A stretch of DNA of 30,338 nt from a virus. The DNA lies in the IMG/VR virus record IMGVR_UViG_3300015371_000129, positions 1 to 30,338 of that record; one strand, given 5' to 3'. The translations under genes and the position numbers were made by a program. The notes beneath the pieces are model-generated. The model was not told the origin of the DNA, ran no database searches, and saw nothing but the letters and a program-made list of their open reading frames with translations. Positions 7,820 to 14,781 of this stretch are shown one piece after another. The first letter of the stretch is position 1. The number at the start of each line of letters is the position of its first letter.

Positions 7820-7970
7820 TCACTTGCTCTTTAGGTTTCTCGACGTGATCACAAGTCGCGCAATAGTAATAATCTATTTCGTCGGTATCGTCTACGCAAA
7901 CACCTGTCCAATCATGGTACTCACCGTTAAAACAAGTAGGCTCACCCCTGTCGTCGTCTTCGCTATCCAT
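7812..7970 (-). CDS. Small acidic CxxC protein
   Basis: A 52-residue frame (MDSEDDDRGEPTCFNGEYHD...) overlapping the end of the glycosyltransferase gene by 8 bases and the start of the Ig-like gene by 8 bases. It contains four Cys, including a CATC pair followed by DHVEKPKE, suggesting a small metal-binding fold. The dense Asp/Glu N-terminus is unusual. No family is recognised. Codon use and exact packing support coding, but no homologue was recalled. Confidence 0.6.
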   Translation of the reverse strand: MDSEDDDRGEPTCFNGEYHDWTGVCVDDTDEIDYYYCATCDHVEKPKEQVNG

Positions 7971-9777
7971 TCGCCAACTCCTCCAACCACTCCTGCACTC
8001 GCCCGTAGATTAGCGGCCAGCCGTCAATCTGTCCATTAGTTTCTGTCCAACCTTCCGCGTGTTTCTTATTCCTGAAGCTCTCGACAGAGAAGTGCGGCAC
8101 TGTAAGAGTCTGCCCATGTCCAGTGATGTCGATGTTAGAGAACTCCGACTCCCGGTTAGCGATCTTCTCATCCCCGAACTTGCCTCTCGTTCCCGGCTCG
8201 TAAGCCATGCGCTTCACGTCGAACACTCCGCCATTTGCTTCAATAAGTTCCACTCGACGCTTATAGTGAGCGAGGAGGAGGAGGCGATTTGCGCAGATGC
8301 CGGAGACTTGCTGGAGGTTAGCGGTACGAACTGCGTGACCATCCGAGTAGCGGATGCGCCAGACGTTGGTGTTGTAATACACAGTATCCTGACGAGGTGG
8401 AACGAAGTCGAAGTGCGATCGGTGATACATCACGTCACTCTCACATAGAAACACGTAATCCGCAGTCGATCTCTCCAGTCCAGCCAGAATCTGATAGTGC
8501 ATCGTCCCGCCTGACTTTTCCCGGTCGAGAGTGATGGTCCAATCACCGAAGTCGGTGCGTTGCAAGGAAACGCAACCGAGTTCATGGCCGTTTGTGGCTG
8601 ATTTGAGATTGTTGCGTGCAGCGAGTTCGAGAGTGGGATCGTGGGAGTTGCAGGTGTAATAAAGCGCACAACCGCGCTGCTTGCGTTGAATAGCGGGAGC
8701 GTAAGGAATCGACTTCCCTTGACGACGGTAGAATTCATCACCTGCTTGCGTAATCTGCTGCATCACTGGATTCTCTGGGCCGAAGTCAGGTACAGGTGCA
8801 AACTTCTCGATCAACCAACTCAACGGGTGAACCTGCTTCTCCCATTTATTCTGTAGGAATAATTCCTTCGACCTCGCCACTGCGCGTTCCTTGCGTCCTC
8901 CGTCCGGCCACGGGAAGCCAATACCACCAACGCGAAAGAAGTGAGCAAACCATGTATTCTGATTCACTTTTAGTTCGCCGCCCGATAACCAGCTCTTTAG
9001 TGAAACTTCCAGTCCCTGCTGCCCCCAGTTGCCCATGAGTTCATCACAGATATTCAACTCAAAGTACCGCTCCCGCCGCATGGCCCAACACGCACCCAGC
9101 AGGCACATCGTATCGTGAATGGGTTGCTGAGTTTCAGGACGAAAGAGAATGTTATGCTTGTTGCAGTAAACTTCGTCGGAGGCGTATGCACCCCAGTATT
9201 GAAATGTGAGAGTCGAGTCAAACCTCCACGAGTGCGTATAAGCTCGCCGTCGTCCCTCCTGTCCATCGCGAGGTTTCCAAATCTTCACTTGCTTGAGATA
9301 GCGCGAGTTGCACTTCTCGCAGCGCGCAGGTTTTGGAGACTGGTCCTTGGCCCATCCGCACTTCTTACATTTCCACTCGAACACTTGCAGATTGAATTGA
9401 CCAGGAACCACTGTCCAATGCGGCTCAAATGTCGCTAGCAGCTTCTCGTCAAAGTCGGAGTCCAATGCGCAATGTGCGTCCAGCTTCATCACGTACTCAC
9501 CAGTTGCAACTCGCGCTGCTTCATTAGTCGCCGCGCGTTGGCCAATCGACTTGCGATGCTGGATGACGGTAAGACGGGAGTTGACGGGGAGGGGGATGAG
9601 TGGCCATTGGGTGTCATAGCCGTCCAACACTGCAACTACTTCCGTCTTAACTGAAGTGTTGGCGAGGACGTTGGTGATCGTCTCGTGCAGGAGATCGATG
9701 TCGTAGTAGAACTCGTTGCGGGCGGGGATTAGGATCGAGAGCGCATAAGGGGATGGCATCGGGCGGGATAATAGCAC
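7963..9777 (-). CDS. Two-domain GT2-type glycosyltransferase with zinc-ribbon insert
   Basis: A 604-residue protein. The N-terminal GT-A fold starts ALSILIPARNE (residues 12-22), continues with VVAVLDGYD (47-55), and carries the metal/nucleotide-sugar motif as KLDAHCALD (98-106), the DxD equivalent. An insert at 137-156 has two Cys pairs (C137/C140, C153/C156), a zinc ribbon unusual inside a GT2 domain. A second half (residues about 370-590) resembles another sugar-transferase domain with FLCESDVMYH (443-452). It starts with GTG at 9777; a Met at residue 7 is the alternative. Related phage enzymes decorate virions or modified DNA. The acceptor is unknown. Confidence 0.8.
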   Translation of the reverse strand: MLLSRPMPSPYALSILIPARNEFYYDIDLLHETITNVLANTSVKTEVVAVLDGYDTQWPLIPLPVNSRLTVIQHRKSIGQRAATNEAARVATGEYVMKLDAHCALDSDFDEKLLATFEPHWTVVPGQFNLQVFEWKCKKCGWAKDQSPKPARCEKCNSRYLKQVKIWKPRDGQEGRRRAYTHSWRFDSTLTFQYWGAYASDEVYCNKHNILFRPETQQPIHDTMCLLGACWAMRRERYFELNICDELMGNWGQQGLEVSLKSWLSGGELKVNQNTWFAHFFRVGGIGFPWPDGGRKERAVARSKELFLQNKWEKQVHPLSWLIEKFAPVPDFGPENPVMQQITQAGDEFYRRQGKSIPYAPAIQRKQRGCALYYTCNSHDPTLELAARNNLKSATNGHELGCVSLQRTDFGDWTITLDREKSGGTMHYQILAGLERSTADYVFLCESDVMYHRSHFDFVPPRQDTVYYNTNVWRIRYSDGHAVRTANLQQVSGICANRLLLLAHYKRRVELIEANGGVFDVKRMAYEPGTRGKFGDEKIANRESEFSNIDITGHGQTLTVPHFSVESFRNKKHAEGWTETNGQIDGWPLIYGRVQEWLEELANG

Positions 9778-9780
9778 AAT

Positions 9781-9972
9781 CTAATCACTGGTAAACCCTG
9801 CTTCTTTATCTTCCTCCGCGGCAGACGGATCGATAAACACTCTGCCATTCTTCTCCAGCACGCCAAGGATCGGGTAGCTGGAAGTCGGAGAAGAAACGAC
9901 TACCACATCACAGTCGAGTGAGTGCTGCTGAAGCTCGACAATCAAGTCTCTTACGGTTCTGATGTGGGTCAT
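9781..9972 (-). CDS. Small hypothetical protein (TVRDLI family)
   Basis: A 63-residue protein (MTHIRTVRDLIVELQQHSLD...) coupled to its upstream neighbour by an ATGA overlap. It has the pattern of a common phage protein: a helix T-V-x-x-L-I-x-x-L-Q, then a VVVV strand, then YPILGVLEKNGRVFI. No biochemical role is known for that family. It ends four bases before the GTG of the glycosyltransferase gene. Confidence 0.7.
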   Translation of the reverse strand: MTHIRTVRDLIVELQQHSLDCDVVVVSSPTSSYPILGVLEKNGRVFIDPSAAEEDKEAGFTSD

Positions 9973-10157
9973 TTCTTCAACAACCCCGCAGAGTAATTCG
10001 CCAGCTTCTCAAATTCCCTCTGCTCAACGATGAGAGTTGCCAGTGTCTTGTCCGGCCCACGAAGGAATACCTTCACTTGATACGTCCCGTCATCCTGCTT
10101 GTTCAGTTGCAACTCACGACGGCCTTGAGATTTGATGATGTAGTCCTTTGTTGGCAT
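9969..10157 (-). CDS. Small hypothetical protein
   Basis: A 62-residue, basic protein with a beta-hairpin-like middle (RRELQLNKQDDGTYQVKVFL) and a C-terminal helix (REFEKLANYSAGLLKK). It starts at ATG 10157 and ends in an ATGA overlap with the next gene. No Cys, membrane segment or signal is present. Not recognised; part of the accessory run between the two glycosyltransferase genes. Confidence 0.65.
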   Translation of the reverse strand: MPTKDYIIKSQGRRELQLNKQDDGTYQVKVFLRGPDKTLATLIVEQREFEKLANYSAGLLKK

Positions 10158-10163
10158 AGCTAA

Positions 10164-10391
10164 TTACTCCTTGTCGAAGATGTCGGCCAACTTCTTAGCA
10201 CTTGGATCGGAGTGAGTCAAGAGAAACGCACGGAGTAACTGGCAAGCTTCAAACGTGAAGGATAATACCGGACGCTCGTGTTCCACGACGTAGGTATCGC
10301 ATAACCAACGGTTCGGAGATGGTTGACCCAGATCGTGATCGTTGTAGCCGATGAATCTTGCCTGACAGTTAGGACACTGCTGCGCGCTCAC
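10164..10391 (-). CDS. Small CxxC-containing hypothetical protein
   Basis: A 75-residue protein with a GTG start preceded by AGGTGG. It has an N-terminal Cys pair (QQCPNCQARFIGYND), further single Cys at WLCDTY and EACQLL, and a C-terminal helix. The CPNC looks like half of a zinc ribbon. Not recognised. It lies 6 bases upstream of the next small gene in the same operon. Confidence 0.65.
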   Translation of the reverse strand: MSAQQCPNCQARFIGYNDHDLGQPSPNRWLCDTYVVEHERPVLSFTFEACQLLRAFLLTHSDPSAKKLADIFDKE

Positions 10392-10406
10392 TCTACCACC
10401 TTTGAA

Positions 10407-10607
10407 TCACCACTGTTTTGACCTGTCTTCGGATTCAACAATGGAGCGAGTCTCCGAATCGACCACTTGCCACCAGTCGTAATCGTCAAGTCCTATCACC
10501 GCCTGAATCGCCGACTCAACGGAAACAAAGTCCATCTTATAGTCCGACCAGCCGCCACTGGGGTAGTAACGCTCTCCGGCAAATAACAGGTATCGACCTT
10601 TGGTCAT
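10407..10607 (-). CDS. Small phage protein of the YLLFAG/YYPSGG type
   Basis: A 66-residue protein beginning MTKGRYLLFAGERYYPSGGW, followed by a helix (SVESAIQAVIGLDDYDWWQ) and VVDSETRSIV. I recognise this as a widespread small phage family of unknown function with YLLFAG, YYPxGG and D-W-x-Q-I/V-V-D elements. It is coupled to the DUF2829-like gene by an ATGA overlap, so the two are co-translated. Confidence 0.75.
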   Translation of the reverse strand: MTKGRYLLFAGERYYPSGGWSDYKMDFVSVESAIQAVIGLDDYDWWQVVDSETRSIVESEDRSKQW

Positions 10608-10813
10608 TCAACGATCTCCCAATCATCCGCAAAGTAATCACTCTCCGTAATCACCCACGGGTGCCACTTGCCGTCGTCTGGTCCAAGGGATGAGAAGCCC
10701 TTGATGCAGAGCCGTCCCTCTTCCAGTCCGACGAAGACCTTCGAGGACCAGAGGCGACGACGAGCGCGGTGATTATCGGAGAAGATGGCGTGGAGGGTTT
10801 CGGTGAAGGTCAC
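10604..10813 (-). CDS. DUF2829 / Tad2-like protein (candidate anti-Thoeris)
   Basis: A 69-residue protein with the layout of DUF2829: an N-terminal helix (TFTETLHAIF), a basic turn ending in R-R-x-L-W (RARRRLWSS), a strand pair, and the C-terminal signature WVITESDYFADDWEIVE, close to the family's S-x-x-D-L-x-A-x-D-W-E-V. The Tad2 proteins in this family bind and sequester the cyclic ADP-ribose-type signal of the Thoeris defence. Many DUF2829 members are untested, so anti-defence activity is inferred. It starts with GTG, overlapping the upstream TAG (TAGTG). Confidence 0.6.
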   Translation of the reverse strand: MTFTETLHAIFSDNHRARRRLWSSKVFVGLEEGRLCIKGFSSLGPDDGKWHPWVITESDYFADDWEIVE

Positions 10814-11001
10814 TATTTATTCCTTTCCTTGTAGAATTTACTTCTCTTGTACAACCAGCCGCCGAAGGTATTAATCAGCCAGTAGGAAAACCTGCTTGGC
10901 TTCAGCGTAAGAAATGGCGCAGGAGACGATTCACTCCAGTAAATCACAATTTCCCCACCACTGCCGTCTTCCGAATAGCCACGAGCACCCATTGTAATCA
11001 T
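10813..11001 (-). CDS. Small hypothetical protein
   Basis: A 62-residue protein from ATG 11001, which overlaps the TGA of the upstream glycosyltransferase gene (ATGA). A GTG at 11013 would add four residues but lies further inside that gene. It has an aromatic/basic C-terminal half (SRFSYWLINTFGGWLYKRSK). It is not clearly membrane-spanning, although amphipathic membrane binding is possible. No family is recognised. Confidence 0.6.
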   Translation of the reverse strand: MITMGARGYSEDGSGGEIVIYWSESSPAPFLTLKPSRFSYWLINTFGGWLYKRSKFYKERNK

Positions 11002-13061
11002 GGCTTCACCCACATGAAATCCACCGACTTGTGTCCACTGAACAAGTACCAGACCGGAATCCGATGCGCGTTCGTGTAAGCCTGCACAGCTTCAACTACG
11101 CCACCGCCAATCCAGCGCTTCTGGTCGAGGGCGTAGTAGTCGTCGCCGGAAACGATCCCGCCTGAGCGTACTCGCTTGGACCACTCGATGATGTCCTGAA
11201 CGCACTCGTCGAATAAGTGATTTGCGTCCACGTAACAGAAGTCCAGCGAGTTGTAGAGGATACCGTCAACAACATCCAGACTGTAACCTTGTCGAATGTC
11301 AACGTGCTCGTATTCCTTTGTCTTCCTCACTGTCTCGTTGTACGCGAACAGGTGCTTGTCGTTGGGCTTGTTCTGCGGATTACCCGCATAACCACTCCAG
11401 ATATCGACTAGCAGCAACTCGCACTCAGGATTGGCCTTGAGCAGCACCTCGGAATACTTTCCTTCAGCCACCCCGATCTCCGCGCCGCGCTTGAATCCGA
11501 GTTCTGCAAACAGTTGCGCCAGATCGTTCCGATGAAAATCGCGGAGTTCGATCGGCATTGGCCCACGGAGACGTTGTGGAGAGATGGAGAAGTGTCGGAT
11601 GAGGTAGTCGTTGAGGGCGGTGGCGTTAGTCGTCTTAATACTCCCGTCAGGTTGTACCAGCGAGTGCCCAAATTGTTTTAAGCGTGGATCGTCATCATCG
11701 ACAACGGGCACGGTGAAGTCGATAACAGACGTTTCCGGCTCATTCTTTGGCTTCCAGATCGGCGTCTGCTCCCCGCTCGGTCGCACCTGCCCGATGATGA
11801 GCCAGTCTTTCTCCTCTCGTTGAATAGTAACAGGCTCCCCGCCGTCGTAGAAATATGTCACCCAAAGCGTCTTCTTCTTCCCGCGATGAGGGTTTTCGCC
11901 CGGACAGAGAGTTGAGTTGTTAACGACAATATCGAGTGAGTCATTGTTTAGGTAGGCCAAATTCTGAAGCCGTGCCGTAACATCAAGGTTTGCGCCGGGC
12001 CCATGCCCCGCATCGATACCATAGGTAGCCGCGATAATCACCAAGCCTTTAGTGAGATTGCCTTGTCCATCGTGAACCATTGTTCGATCTTCTCCGCTCG
12101 CTACGTCAACGCCAATCTCATAGCCCTGTATCACGCACGGCTTCCTCTCCGCATACAGCACCTCCTCCCAGTTCTCCGGCCAGCTCGGCACCGGCCAGAA
12201 GTGGTCGATCAACCATTTGAAGGGGAGGGTTTGTTTGGACCATGCGTCGTTCCAGATCCACTCCTTCGTGAAAGTTGCGCCTTGCGTGAGCCATGACTCG
12301 GGAAGGTGGTAGCCGCGCCCGCCTTTGCCGTCTTCACCTTTGTATTCCCTCCCCTTGTGGAGGTGGGCATAGAACGTCTTCTTATTGATCTTCACCTGTC
12401 CACCGCTCAGCCAGCACTTGAGTCCGAGTTCCTGAAACTCATTCCAAAATGGCCCATAACTCGCTTCGTCCATAAGTTCAAGTTCTTGAAAGTAGCTCGC
12501 GGCCATGAACCAGCACGATCCTTGCGAGGACATTTCGTCATCCAGATCGTATTCAGGCTTATCCAGTCGCTCCTTAATGCGCTCGTACCACACCTTCCCG
12601 TTGAGTCCTTTACCGCCGAAGTCCTGTGGATCGTCAGGGAATGAAAGATAGTGGTAGTCAACATCAGGCTTGCCGACATCCTGGACGGTCCAGGTTTCTG
12701 CGTTGAGACGTTTGCGACGTGGGACGACGATCCAGTTGGATTCCATGTCGTCTTGGAGCTTTGTGTCATAGCCTTCATCGAGCATACAGTGAGCATCGAG
12801 TTTGAGCAGGTACTTTGCTCCACGAGAGATTGCAGAACCTGCGGCTGAGTTGATTGCTGCGCGTAGCCCGCGTGGTTCGCCGTGATGAATCGTGTGCAGG
12901 TTGGGGAACTGGTCAGTTAGCTCTTTCCAGCCGGGATGCCAGTAACCGTCGAGACATACTACAACCTCTACCTCGCCTGCCGCGTTCTCGAAACAAGATC
13001 GAATTGTTTGAGGCAAGTATCTTTCATTTCGACTGGGAATTAATACTGAAACTTTCGCCAC
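10998..13061 (-). CDS. Glycosyltransferase-methyltransferase fusion protein
   Basis: A 687-residue protein with three parts. Residues 1-320 form a GT2 domain (AKVSVLIPSRNERYL at 2-16; KLDAHCMLD at 87-95 as the DxD-type motif; LSGGQVKINKKTFYAH). Residues about 335-430 form a beta domain (DVTARLQNLAYLNNDSLDI; KKTLWVTYFYDGGEPV) that recalls the DUF3395-like domain; this is tentative. Residues about 515-687 form a class I SAM methyltransferase (AEIGVAEGKYSE at 527, LLLVDIW, DFCYVDANH, GGIVSGDDYY). It probably transfers a sugar and methylates it or a linked group. The GTG start overlaps the HNH gene's TAG. Confidence 0.8.
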   Translation of the reverse strand: MAKVSVLIPSRNERYLPQTIRSCFENAAGEVEVVVCLDGYWHPGWKELTDQFPNLHTIHHGEPRGLRAAINSAAGSAISRGAKYLLKLDAHCMLDEGYDTKLQDDMESNWIVVPRRKRLNAETWTVQDVGKPDVDYHYLSFPDDPQDFGGKGLNGKVWYERIKERLDKPEYDLDDEMSSQGSCWFMAASYFQELELMDEASYGPFWNEFQELGLKCWLSGGQVKINKKTFYAHLHKGREYKGEDGKGGRGYHLPESWLTQGATFTKEWIWNDAWSKQTLPFKWLIDHFWPVPSWPENWEEVLYAERKPCVIQGYEIGVDVASGEDRTMVHDGQGNLTKGLVIIAATYGIDAGHGPGANLDVTARLQNLAYLNNDSLDIVVNNSTLCPGENPHRGKKKTLWVTYFYDGGEPVTIQREEKDWLIIGQVRPSGEQTPIWKPKNEPETSVIDFTVPVVDDDDPRLKQFGHSLVQPDGSIKTTNATALNDYLIRHFSISPQRLRGPMPIELRDFHRNDLAQLFAELGFKRGAEIGVAEGKYSEVLLKANPECELLLVDIWSGYAGNPQNKPNDKHLFAYNETVRKTKEYEHVDIRQGYSLDVVDGILYNSLDFCYVDANHLFDECVQDIIEWSKRVRSGGIVSGDDYYALDQKRWIGGGVVEAVQAYTNAHRIPVWYLFSGHKSVDFMWVKP

Positions 13062-13573
13062 TAGGTATACGCCTCCCTGCCAGCCTTATAACGCTGCCTG
13101 CCGTAATCGGATGCACATTGTTTACAGTAACGACCACCATCACAAGCTCGGTTTCCCTTCAACGGCAACAGATGCCCACGAATACAGAACACCTTTCTCG
13201 CATTAACGGCAGTAGGAGAAGTCAAGCTCCGCTTAGTATTGTCGGCATGAGTTGAAAGTTTTAGGTGGGCGGGGTTACAGCAACCCGCATTACTACAAGT
13301 GAAATGATCCAGTTCCGGCTTTCCTTTGCCGTGGCCGCGTAGTAATTTTGTTTGCGTGGTCCACGCATATAAAACGCGGTGGATTAACTCTTTGCGCCCT
13401 CTGTATCTCCACCGACCATATCCGCGAACTTTCTCCGCAAGCCATTCCCAGCAACCCGTTTCCCGGTTTACCGCAATCTTTGAAAAGATTCTCGATAGTT
13501 CATCTAGCGATAAATGCTCTACCGTCAGGTACTTTTCGTTACGGGAAGGGATTAAGATTGCAAGTTTTGACAT
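13061..13573 (-). CDS. HNH endonuclease with a glycosyltransferase N-terminal remnant
   Basis: A 170-residue protein. Residues 21-113 form an HNH nuclease: VNRETGCWEW (36-44), GYGRWRYRGRKELIHRVLYA, ELDH (87-90), CCNPAHL (98-104) and N112. The C-terminal Cys/His positions (C130, H134, C150, C153) suggest a zinc finger. Such proteins are usually homing endonucleases of phages. Residues 2-16 (SKLAILIPSRNEKYL) are a GT2 N-terminus nearly matching the downstream glycosyltransferase (AKVSVLIPSRNERYL). The ATG at 13573 overlaps the upstream TAA (TAATG), which fixes the start. Confidence 0.8.
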   Translation of the reverse strand: MSKLAILIPSRNEKYLTVEHLSLDELSRIFSKIAVNRETGCWEWLAEKVRGYGRWRYRGRKELIHRVLYAWTTQTKLLRGHGKGKPELDHFTCSNAGCCNPAHLKLSTHADNTKRSLTSPTAVNARKVFCIRGHLLPLKGNRACDGGRYCKQCASDYGRQRYKAGREAYT

Positions 13574-13749
13574 TATTTTACCAATGGCCTGATTAACCAA
13601 ATGCGAACCTGGTACACCAAACAGGCGGCCACTGATACGCCCGCAACCGCTCGCCAGTAACCTGAAAGAGCTAGGAGCATTCCAGCAATTGACAGCGCTG
13701 TTGTAAAAAATGACAAAGAATCAAACACTATTAACCTATTGGCACTCAT
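13573..13749 (-). CDS. Small membrane protein, two transmembrane segments
   Basis: A 58-residue frame with hydrophobic stretches at about residues 12-30 (SLSFFTTALSIAGMLLALSG) and 32-53 (RAVAGVSVAACLVYQVRIWL), ending IRPLVK. It starts in an ATGA overlap with the upstream gene and its TAA overlaps the HNH start. The size and two helices would suit a holin, but no lysis enzyme is nearby and no family is recognised. Confidence 0.65.
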   Translation of the reverse strand: MSANRLIVFDSLSFFTTALSIAGMLLALSGYWRAVAGVSVAACLVYQVRIWLIRPLVK

Positions 13750-14129
13750 CTTCTCTCACTCTCCAACTGGCCCACCAATTCAGTCAATTGCATCATTAAA
13801 ACCTGAGCTTGTATCCAACCCGCAAAGAAGACTATGTCTCGCTCCTTTAGCTGATCTACGGTGATTGTCATCGGACTTCTGTCCCCGATTATGTCAATCA
13901 ACCCCCGTGCGCTCATGCGGGATTTACGGGCTGCGTAGATGGAGAACAAGCCAAATCGAGACATTCCTAAGATGGCAGCAAAATCCGCGCTTGCATCGCC
14001 ACTGTAAAACTTCGCCTCTATCTCAACTATTAAGTACGAGCAGTCTTGCTCAGGCAATAATATCCACCACTCCCCGGACTTGATCTTCTCACGTAAAAAT
14101 GCCTTTACTTCCGCTCCGCTCGTTAACAT
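13746..14129 (-). CDS. Hypothetical protein
   Basis: A 127-residue soluble protein. The N-terminal helix (GAEVKAFLREKIKSGEWWIL) is followed by a beta segment (CSYLIVEIEAKFYSGD) and a long C-terminal helix (IVFFAGWIQAQVLMMQLTEL) that could form a coiled coil or associate with membrane. It starts immediately after the TAG of the upstream small membrane gene. Not recognised. Confidence 0.65.
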   Translation of the reverse strand: MLTSGAEVKAFLREKIKSGEWWILLPEQDCSYLIVEIEAKFYSGDASADFAAILGMSRFGLFSIYAARKSRMSARGLIDIIGDRSPMTITVDQLKERDIVFFAGWIQAQVLMMQLTELVGQLESERR

Positions 14130-14294
14130 CTACTTCACTTTCAATTCCAACTGGCCCACGCGACGCTGGAGGTCGCGAATGCTGGCCTGCTCCTTATTGT
14201 CGTAAGTACAATCTACTATGACGTAGATAGCCAGTATGACAATCACGACCACCATTAAACAGCCTCTAACATTAATGCTGTCCCGCTCACTCAT
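14130..14294 (-). CDS. Single-pass membrane protein with coiled-coil tail
   Basis: A 54-residue frame with one transmembrane segment (LMVVVIVILAIYVIVDC, residues about 13-29) and a charged, heptad-like C-terminal helix (EQASIRDLQRRVGQLELKVK). It is N-in by the positive-inside rule only weakly. The ATGA overlap with the upstream gene and direct contact of its TAG with the next ATG support coding. A spanin-like role is conceivable from topology only. Confidence 0.65.
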   Translation of the reverse strand: MSERDSINVRGCLMVVVIVILAIYVIVDCTYDNKEQASIRDLQRRVGQLELKVK

Positions 14295-14572
14295 TGCTCA
14301 GACTCAGTAGCGATCACGTGACAAGGCTGGATAAACATTGAGCACCGATCTTCTTCATATTGCTGCGGTCGAATGAACCACGGCTTTCCATCGCCCACCT
14401 TTACATATAAGACTTGCCCAGCTTCATACTTTCTATCGCTGGCGTCCTCGATTACCTTAACGTACCCCGACCAATAAGACTTGGACTCGTCGTAAAAATC
14501 AGTACAGCTATCGCCTCCACGGTATAAGTCTTGAACCCAAATATAGGGTAACTCAGGATGGTCTACGTTCAC
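14291..14572 (-). CDS. Hypothetical protein
   Basis: A 93-residue acidic, beta-rich protein (PYIWVQDLYRGGDSCTDFYD; AGQVLYVKVGDGKPWFIRPQ). It starts with GTG 14572 overlapping the upstream TGA (GTGA), with a purine-rich GGGGGAA just before it. The QVLYVKVGDGKPWF segment recalls small SH3-like barrels, but no family is recognised. Confidence 0.65.
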   Translation of the reverse strand: MNVDHPELPYIWVQDLYRGGDSCTDFYDESKSYWSGYVKVIEDASDRKYEAGQVLYVKVGDGKPWFIRPQQYEEDRCSMFIQPCHVIATESEQ

Positions 14573-14781
14573 TTCCCCCGCTCCTTCCGAGTACCGTTCG
14601 TCTTGGCTGGTTTCAGCAACACCGCTCGCAGACCTTTGTTATAGCTACCAAACTCCATCTTGAGCAGCCGGAGCGCGGTCCAGACTTCAGTGTCGAAACG
14701 AACCCCACGCGCGATGTATTCAAGTTTCTTAGACTTTGCCGCCACACGCGTTACTATATCGCACGGTACACGGTGCGTCAA
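14569..14781 (-). CDS. Small ribbon-helix-helix-like protein
   Basis: A 70-residue basic protein. The middle (VRFDTEVWTALRLLKMEFGS) followed by YNKGLRAVLLK fits a strand plus two helices as in Arc/MetJ-type DNA-binding proteins. It probably starts with TTG at 14781, overlapping the TGA of the large tail-like gene (TTGA); a GTG 12 codons in is the alternative. A regulatory role is possible, but many such folds have other roles. Confidence 0.5.
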   Translation of the reverse strand: MTHRVPCDIVTRVAAKSKKLEYIARGVRFDTEVWTALRLLKMEFGSYNKGLRAVLLKPAKTNGTRKERGK

